Shown one piece after another: positions 14,058 through 18,556 of a DNA stretch of 18,556 nucleotides. A program made the translations under genes and the position numbers. Each line of letters starts with the position of its first letter. Within the stretch, counting starts at the first letter, position 1. The notes beneath the pieces were generated by a model. The model did not search any database and was not told the DNA's origin. It saw only the letters and a list, made by a program, of their open reading frames with translations. Source of the stretch: Chloroflexota bacterium (lineage in GTDB: Bacteria > Chloroflexota > Anaerolineae > Aggregatilineales > UBA2796); NCBI GenBank assembly GCA_003695215.1, contig RFIM01000235.1:1-18556 (forward strand), written 5' to 3'.

Positions 14058-15393
14058 AAATTGCCTCGTCTACGCCGCGTAACAAGCGCATGGAAAGGTA
14101 AGCTGTCAGCATCAGCCCTAGCCCAAAGCCGCCCATCACAATCTCGCGGTTGAAGAGCGTGACCAATAGGCTAGCTACGCCAATGGCTAGAGTCAGTGGT
14201 GCTGAGAAAATCAGGTTATAGGCGCTCTGGACGCGCCCGCGGTACTCTTCAGGCGGGATGGCTTGGGTGAGCGTGCTCAGCACGGCGCGTGCCACAATCA
14301 GGCTGAAGCCGATCAACGCCGTCAGGAATAGCACTAGGGCGAATGGCGGATGAAAGACAAAGGCGCCGACGGCCACGCCTTGCAGGAAGATCGCCAATGC
14401 CACTAGGCGGTTAGTGGGCAGGAATTTGGAGAGACGCTGGATCAGAATGCCGCCGATCACAATGCCGACGCCTAGAATGCCGATCACGATGCCGAATCCA
14501 TCAGCGCCGACTTTCAGCTCCAGCGTCAAATAGTCCAGCACAAGCGCGATGACCGCGCCTAGCCCTGCAGCTACGATCACACTCAGGCCCATGATGTAGC
14601 GCATAGAGCGAGTCTGCCAGATGTAGACCAAGCCTTCGCGCAGCTCGCGCCAGACTTGCCCGTAAGTGCTGCGGCTCGCCTTGTTGTGATGGACTTGGCG
14701 TGGCGGCACCCGAATGATCAGGATCATCAGCGCAGAGAACAGGAAGGCGAAGCCGTTGAAGGTGAAGGCGAAATCCTCGCCAAGCCGCTCTACCAACAGC
14801 CCTGCAGCGCCTGAGCCGAAGATCAGCGCGACCACGAAGCCCGCCTCCAGCAAGGCATTGGCGCCCGCCAAGTTGCGCTTCGTCACTAGCGACGGCATGG
14901 CCGAGGCGCGCGCGGGATAGAAAAGCATCTGTGAAGTGCCAATGGCGAAGATAGCAGGATAGAAAATCCAAATGCGCGCAGGATCGCCGGCGACCAGCAG
15001 CATGCTGAACATGGCAGCGGCGCGCACAAGGTCGGTGACGATCATCGTCCATTTGCGGTCGAGCTTATCCACCAGCACGCCGCCAATCAAGCCGAAAAAA
15101 ATTTGCGGCGCCGCCAAAGATGCTGCCAAAAGCACGATATAGAAACTGCCACTGCCTGCCAGCTTGTTGATCGTGGCAAGCACTGCGATCAACATGAACT
15201 GATCGCCCAAATAACTGACAAGCTGCCCAAGCCACAGCGGCACAAAGTTGCGATTACGCAGCAGTTCCTTGAGAGTCTTGGCGTTCAGGCTGGCAGCAAC
15301 CGTCAGCACATCGCTCATCTCAGCGCTACCTTGCGCCATCAGCTCATCTGATCGGCGCGGTAGCCCTTCGCTTGGCTCGTTGTGATCTGCCAT
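14047..15393 (-). CDS. MFS exporter (DHA3/EntS-like)
   Basis: The protein has 448 aa and about 12 membrane helices. The loop 2-3 signature is readable as GGVLVDKLDRKWTMIVTDLVRA (about 107-128). Sequence style matches the DHA3 drug/siderophore exporters (EntS, macrolide efflux), which are proton-coupled. A hydrophilic extension of about 45 residues precedes the first helix. Internal Met19 or Met26 are alternative starts, but ATG 15393 is only 4 nt after the GNAT stop and fits translational coupling. Substrate is unknown. No regulator gene is adjacent. Confidence 0.87.
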   Translation of the reverse strand: MADHNEPSEGLPRRSDELMAQGSAEMSDVLTVAASLNAKTLKELLRNRNFVPLWLGQLVSYLGDQFMLIAVLATINKLAGSGSFYIVLLAASLAAPQIFFGLIGGVLVDKLDRKWTMIVTDLVRAAAMFSMLLVAGDPARIWIFYPAIFAIGTSQMLFYPARASAMPSLVTKRNLAGANALLEAGFVVALIFGSGAAGLLVERLGEDFAFTFNGFAFLFSALMILIIRVPPRQVHHNKASRSTYGQVWRELREGLVYIWQTRSMRYIMGLSVIVAAGLGAVIALVLDYLTLELKVGADGFGIVIGILGVGIVIGGILIQRLSKFLPTNRLVALAIFLQGVAVGAFVFHPPFALVLFLTALIGFSLIVARAVLSTLTQAIPPEEYRGRVQSAYNLIFSAPLTLAIGVASLLVTLFNREIVMGGFGLGLMLTAYLSMRLLRGVDEAIYGS

Positions 15394-15397
15394 GGAG

Positions 15398-16561
15398 TCA
15401 ACTCAGCGGCATCTGGTAAAAGCGGTAGCGCTTGTAGATCGGGCAGTTGAAAGACTTGGCGAGCGTGTCCACACCGGCGTTGGTCTCTAGTACCCAGCCG
15501 AGATCGACATCAGGGTATGGCGTCTGCATGGTCGCCTTGATGTGTTCCAGCAGAATCGCCGCTGCCACGCCCATACGCTGATACTCAGGCTTGATGCCGA
15601 ACATGACGATGCGCTGCTCGGTGATCTTCGGGCGAATTTTCCAGTGCCAGAAAGCCTTGAGCAGCGTCCACCACTCTGGCACGCGCGGATGCGGGTAGGC
15701 GCGCTTTAGCACTTGATTCATGTTCGGCAGCGCCAGCATAAAACCGACCACTTTGCCGTCCACCATGCCAAATTCGCCCAAGCGCGGATCGAAGAATTGG
15801 CGCAGCTGCTTGAACAGATCGTCAATCTCAGCGTCGGTCGGCGGCACAAAGCCCCAGTTATTCGCCCAAGCCGCTCGGTAGATTTCTGCCAATAGATGGA
15901 CTTCCTTGTGCAGCTCCTTGACGTTAGCGCGCCGCACAGTCACCTTGTGCTTCTGGCTGATCTTGTCAATCACGCGCAGCAAGCGCTCAGGGATGTTGCC
16001 GTTTTCGTCTAAGTAGCTGCTCGGCTTAGCGATATAGCTGACCAAGTCCATCACTTTTGCCAAGCCCAGGCCGCTCTCTTCGATCAGGCGCTGATAGTAA
16101 GGCGGATTGTAGGGCATCAGCAGCATCGGCGGCGAGAAATTCTCGATGAGCAGTGCGCACTCATCGTTCAAGGTGAAGCTGGCAGGCCCGCGCAGGGCAT
16201 TGCAACCGTGCGAACGGGCGTAATCAGCTGCTGTGCCTAGCAGGGCAGTTGCAGTCTCTTGATTATCTTCACATTCGAAAAAGCCGAACCAGCCGATATT
16301 TTCATTGTGCGTTTGATTGTGGCGATGATTGATGAACGCCGCGATCGTGCCCACAGGGCGCTTGCCGCGCCAAGCCAGAAAATACTCGCCAACCATGTAC
16401 TGCCAAGAAGGGTTGCGCTTTTTATCCAGCAGATGCCGACGGCTGGAGACGAGTGGCGGCACCCAGTTCGGGTCGTCACGATAATGTGTCCATGGGAATT
16501 CTAGGAAGGCTTTGAAATCCTGAGGCGTTTCAACTTTGCGAATGCTGAGAGCGTCGGTCAT
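15398..16561 (-). CDS. Double GNAT-fold N-acetyltransferase-like protein
   Basis: The protein has 387 aa. The C-terminal half has a GNAT acetyl-CoA loop: VMFGIKPEYQRMGVAAAILLEHI (319-341), with Q-R-M-G-V-A for the pyrophosphate. The N-terminal half (about 5-180) looks like a second, degenerate GNAT unit (VGEYFLAWRGKRPVGTIAAFIN). Proteins of this size and shape are widespread in bacteria and mostly unassigned; the acceptor substrate is unknown. It has no signal peptide. ATG 16561 is about 40 bp below a perfect -10 box. It is the first gene of an operon with the MFS exporter and the FtsJ-like enzyme (4-nt gap, then an 11-bp overlap). Confidence 0.83.
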   Translation of the reverse strand: MTDALSIRKVETPQDFKAFLEFPWTHYRDDPNWVPPLVSSRRHLLDKKRNPSWQYMVGEYFLAWRGKRPVGTIAAFINHRHNQTHNENIGWFGFFECEDNQETATALLGTAADYARSHGCNALRGPASFTLNDECALLIENFSPPMLLMPYNPPYYQRLIEESGLGLAKVMDLVSYIAKPSSYLDENGNIPERLLRVIDKISQKHKVTVRRANVKELHKEVHLLAEIYRAAWANNWGFVPPTDAEIDDLFKQLRQFFDPRLGEFGMVDGKVVGFMLALPNMNQVLKRAYPHPRVPEWWTLLKAFWHWKIRPKITEQRIVMFGIKPEYQRMGVAAAILLEHIKATMQTPYPDVDLGWVLETNAGVDTLAKSFNCPIYKRYRFYQMPLS

Positions 16562-16596
16562 GCTTGCATTTCCAAAGAACGTCTTGCACGCGCCTA

Positions 16597-16624
16597 ATTA
16601 TAGTGTGCTGACGGCGATTGTCGA
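16597..16624 (-). promoter_or_regulatory. Promoter of the GNAT-MFS-methyltransferase operon
   Basis: TCGACA (16624-16619, 5/6), a 16-bp spacer and a perfect TATAAT (16602-16597) give one of the best promoters in the window. It starts 17 bp beyond the tRNA terminator, so the operon is insulated from tRNA transcription. Confidence 0.7.
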
Positions 16625-16640
16625 AAAGATCGCACAGGCG

Positions 16641-16668
16641 CAATAAAAAAGCCTGCATGGCGCAGGCT
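16641..16668 (-). terminator. Intrinsic terminator of tRNA-Tyr
   Basis: The minus strand reads AGCCTGC-GCCAT-GCAGGCT, a 7-bp stem with a 5-nt loop, followed by a run of T and then ATTG. It begins 5 nt after the tRNA 3' end. Confidence 0.88.
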
Positions 16669-16673
16669 GAGTG

Positions 16674-16747
16674 TCCCGGGAGGAGGATTCGAACCACCGA
16701 ATGGCTGATTTACAGTCAGCTGCCTTAGGCCACTTGGCTATCCCGGG
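16674..16747 (-). tRNA. tRNA-Tyr: tRNA-Tyr (GUA), short variable region, C1-G72
   Basis: The 74-nt cloverleaf reads cleanly on the minus strand. The acceptor stem is CCCGGGA/TCCCGGG (7 perfect pairs), the D stem GCC/GGC, and the anticodon stem GCTGA/TCAGC with loop CTGTAAA, giving anticodon GTA. The variable region is CATTC and the T loop TTCGAAT. The T stem GGTGG/CCTCC has a U-U mismatch at 51-63. A73 follows and CCA is not encoded. T8, A14, G15-C48, G18 and G19 are all in place. Bacterial tRNA-Tyr normally has a long variable arm and G1-C72. This one has a five-base variable region and C1-G72, as in archaea and eukaryotes. It has its own promoter and terminator and is not part of a tRNA array. 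Confidence 0.95.
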
Positions 16748-16761
16748 CGATGACTGCCCAT

Positions 16762-16790
16762 AATATAGCACAGCGCGCGCGATCCGTCAA
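16762..16790 (-). promoter_or_regulatory. tRNA-Tyr promoter
   Basis: TTGACG (16790-16785), a 17-bp spacer and TATATT (16767-16762) match the consensus at 5/6 in both boxes. Initiation near 16755 would give a short 5' leader trimmed by RNase P. Confidence 0.75.
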
Positions 16791-16845
16791 CGGCGATTTT
16801 GTGTCTGAGCGCCTCATAAATGTTTGCCACACCTTGCGCAGAGGC

Positions 16846-16874
16846 CTGGCAAAGCCATATGCGTTGGTTATACT
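16846..16874 (+). promoter_or_regulatory. Promoter of the thioredoxin-like/dipeptidase operon
   Basis: CTGGCA (16846-16851, 4/6), a 17-bp spacer and TATACT (16869-16874, 5/6) lie about 40 bp before the chosen ATG, divergent from the tRNA promoter. Confidence 0.5.
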
Positions 16875-16915
16875 TTGCGCTCAGATTCAGTTCGTACCTC
16901 AAGAGGAATTGGCTT

Positions 16916-17722
16916 ATGGCAACCGCAAAATCAAAGACGCCCAAGAATGCGACCAAAAGCGCCGCGCCGACTAAAAAATCGGTCAGGGAACGACGCGCTG
17001 AGGCGATGCGCCGCCGCCAACAGCAGCAGATCGTGCTATTGGCGATTATCGCCGCCGCAGTGCTGATCGTCGTTGGCGGCTTTGTGATCATCTCCTCGCG
17101 CCCAGTGGATGCACAGGTCTCTGAGAGCATCCTGACCAAATACACTGAGATCACCTCCAAAGGCTATTATGGCACGACGCCTGAAGGCTTCTACTTCATT
17201 GGCAACCCTGAGGCCAAAGTGACCTTGGAGATGTTCTCCAGTTTCAGCTGCCCTGCCTGCCAACAGTTCAAACGAAACTACTTCGATAACATCCGCGATA
17301 AGATTCTCAACGGCGACGTCAAGTTCGTGTACATTCCGCTGACTCAATATGGCAGCTTCCCTTCAGATGGCATGGCGCGCACAGCCATCTGCGCGGGCCA
17401 GCAGGGCAAATTCTGGGAGATGCACGATGCGCTCTTTGACTGGGCAGGCCTGTACGGCAGCGCCGCCAACGACGGGCGTTATGGCCTCTCGGGCGCCGAG
17501 AAGCTCGGCTTGGATACGGGCAAGTTCGCTGCCTGCCTGGGCGATGCCAAGACGAGCGAGACCATTCGCGCTGCAGCCAATCTCGCCAATGAACGCAGCG
17601 TGAACGCTACACCGACCGTCTTCCTGAACGGCACGAAGATTTACCCTGAGCGGCAAGGCGGCGGCGCGGCGCCGAATCTGAGCGAACTGCGCGGCTTGAT
17701 CGAAGCGACCGTTGCCAACTGA
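16916..17722 (+). CDS. Membrane-anchored DsbA/BdbD-like thioredoxin-fold protein
   Basis: The protein has 268 aa. A basic Lys/Arg/Gln-rich cytoplasmic tail (1-38) precedes one membrane helix (about 39-59), with the rest outside. The thioredoxin_4 (DsbA-like) domain starts near 90 with EGFYFIGNPEAKVTLEMFSSF, and the redox motif is CPAC (112-115). The cis-Pro loop is ATPTVFLNG near the C-terminus. Two further Cys (in TAICAGQQ and FAACLGD) may form a structural pair. The role is thiol-disulfide exchange in exported proteins; oxidase and isomerase cannot be told apart, and no DsbB or VKOR partner is in the window. A 32-codon upstream extension of the frame is rejected: ATG 16916 has AGAGGA upstream and a promoter placed to suit it. 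The dipeptidase gene follows after 4 nt. Confidence 0.9.
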   Translation: MATAKSKTPKNATKSAAPTKKSVRERRAEAMRRRQQQQIVLLAIIAAAVLIVVGGFVIISSRPVDAQVSESILTKYTEITSKGYYGTTPEGFYFIGNPEAKVTLEMFSSFSCPACQQFKRNYFDNIRDKILNGDVKFVYIPLTQYGSFPSDGMARTAICAGQQGKFWEMHDALFDWAGLYGSAANDGRYGLSGAEKLGLDTGKFAACLGDAKTSETIRAAANLANERSVNATPTVFLNGTKIYPERQGGGAAPNLSELRGLIEATVAN

Positions 17723-17726
17723 GAAG

Positions 17727-18556
17727 ATGACGTACATCATCCTTGACGCGCACCAAGACTTGGCTTGGAACATGCGCGACCTTGACCGCGACTTCCGCCT
17801 GAGCGCTTACGCCAAGCGCAAGGCAGAAGCAGGCACGCCTGTGGCAGAGCGCGAAGGCCTGTGCATGACAGGCTTGCCCGAGTCGCTGCGCGGCCGCGTG
17901 GCGATCATTTTCGCCACCATCTTCGCCAATCCTAAAGCCGCCGCATATAGCTTGCCTTCGCGCCATAGCTACAGCACGCCTGCTGAGGCACACCAGATCG
18001 GCATGAGTCAGCTCGATTACTACCACGAGCTGGCCGACTCCCATCCGAACATCGCGCTGATCCGCACCCAAGGCGAGCTTGAGCGCGTCCTTGCCACTTG
18101 GCAACCTGAGACGCCTTTTGAGCAGCATCAGGTCGGCTTAGTGGTGCTGATGGAAGGCGCTGATCCGATACGCGAGCCGCGCGCCTTCGAAGAGTGGTAC
18201 GAGCGCGGCGTCCGCATCGTCGGCTTAGCGTGGAGCCAGACGCGCTATAGTGGCGGCACAGCGGCGCCAGGCGGCTTGACCAAGCTCGGGCGCGAGCTGT
18301 TGGAAATCATGGCGAGCTTCCGCGCTGTGCTGGACGTCAGCCACATGGCTGAGAAAGCCTTCTTTGAGGCGCTGGATAGCTATGATGGACAGATCATTGC
18401 CAGCCACAGCAATCCGCGGCGCTTTTGCGATTCGGATCGGCACCTGAGTGACGCCATGATTCGCCGCTTGGTCGAGCGCAACGGCGTCATCGGCGTTGTG
18501 CCGTACAATAACTTTCTGTGGCAGCCTGGGCAGCGCCCTGCGCGCAAAGCCGACGC
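17727..18556 (+). CDS. Membrane dipeptidase-like peptidase M19, 3' end cut by window edge
   Basis: 276 codons are visible. The zinc ligands of renal-dipeptidase-type enzymes are all recognisable: His9 and Asp11 (DAHQDLAWN), Glu143 (VVLMEGADP), His206 (LDVSHM) and His227 (IIASHSNPR). The last two are 21 residues apart, as in human DPEP1. NPRRFCDSDRHLSD matches the following substrate-binding segment. The enzyme should be a cytoplasmic binuclear zinc dipeptidase: the start at 17727 leaves no room for a signal peptide. It is 4 nt after the thioredoxin-like gene, so cotranscribed. The final catalytic Asp lies beyond the window. Confidence 0.92.
   Translation, partial: MTYIILDAHQDLAWNMRDLDRDFRLSAYAKRKAEAGTPVAEREGLCMTGLPESLRGRVAIIFATIFANPKAAAYSLPSRHSYSTPAEAHQIGMSQLDYYHELADSHPNIALIRTQGELERVLATWQPETPFEQHQVGLVVLMEGADPIREPRAFEEWYERGVRIVGLAWSQTRYSGGTAAPGGLTKLGRELLEIMASFRAVLDVSHMAEKAFFEALDSYDGQIIASHSNPRRFCDSDRHLSDAMIRRLVERNGVIGVVPYNNFLWQPGQRPARKAD

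Noticed and set aside
14501..15052. 183-codon alternate minus frame inside the MFS gene
   Set aside because: Out-of-frame shadow; the MFS frame has 12 helices and the family loop motif.
16674..16747. Alternative fold of the tRNA with a long bacterial variable arm
   Set aside because: The acceptor stem fixes both ends at 74 nt, and anticodon and T arms leave only five bases for the variable region.
16820..16915. 32-codon extension of the thioredoxin-like protein
   Set aside because: It would begin upstream of the predicted promoter; ATG 16916 has AGAGGA at good spacing and gives a normal basic tail plus one membrane helix.
1..18556. CRISPR arrays, insertion sequences, phage or defence genes
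   Set aside because: I found no regularly spaced repeats, transposase or integrase frames, or terminal inverted repeats with target duplications.

Overview
This looks like a stretch of bacterial chromosome, moderately GC-rich, probably from the Chloroflexota (Anaerolineae-like). That placement is an inference from gene style: a secreted WD40/PD40-repeat protein with a C-terminal SH3 domain and a Pro/Ala linker, an isolated ftsZ, and a DUF3592-type membrane protein. No marker gene was compared. I see no insertion sequence, phage gene or CRISPR array. It reads as core and housekeeping DNA with some unusual details.

Layout. At 1-1294 (minus) are an exported two-domain sulfurtransferase cut by the window edge, a tiny Cys-Cys ORF just upstream of it, and a roughly 190-nt leader that folds strongly and ends in an intrinsic terminator. 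At 1295-3813 a secreted beta-propeller/SH3 protein (minus) diverges from an acyl carrier protein (plus). The ACP is followed by a family-2 glycosyltransferase, which runs tail to tail into a Wzx-like flippase (minus). At 6323-7590 an SRPBCC protein and a DUF3592-like membrane protein converge with overlapping stop codons. At 7707-10187 (plus) aspartate kinase and an MtnA/eIF2B-family protein form a two-gene operon, separated by a strong hairpin from ftsZ (minus), which has an unrecognised 439-aa gene upstream. At 13017-16561 (minus) is a tight operon of a GNAT-fold protein, an MFS exporter and an FtsJ/RlmM-like methyltransferase. At 16674-16747 (minus) is a tRNA-Tyr with its own promoter and terminator. 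At 16916-18556 (plus) are a membrane-anchored DsbA-like thioredoxin and an M19 dipeptidase that runs off the window.

Most worth checking: (i) the tRNA-Tyr is 74 nt, with a short variable region and a C1-G72 pair, which is the archaeal/eukaryotic pattern and not the bacterial long-arm G1-C72 form; (ii) the full-length MtnA-like protein beside aspartate kinase lacks both catalytic residues of the isomerase; (iii) the sulfurtransferase leader has riboswitch-like architecture: a closing helix, an inner helix holding a segment complementary to the terminator arm, then the terminator, then a Cys-Cys mini-ORF. Items (i) and (ii) are direct sequence readings. The functional meaning of all three is inference.
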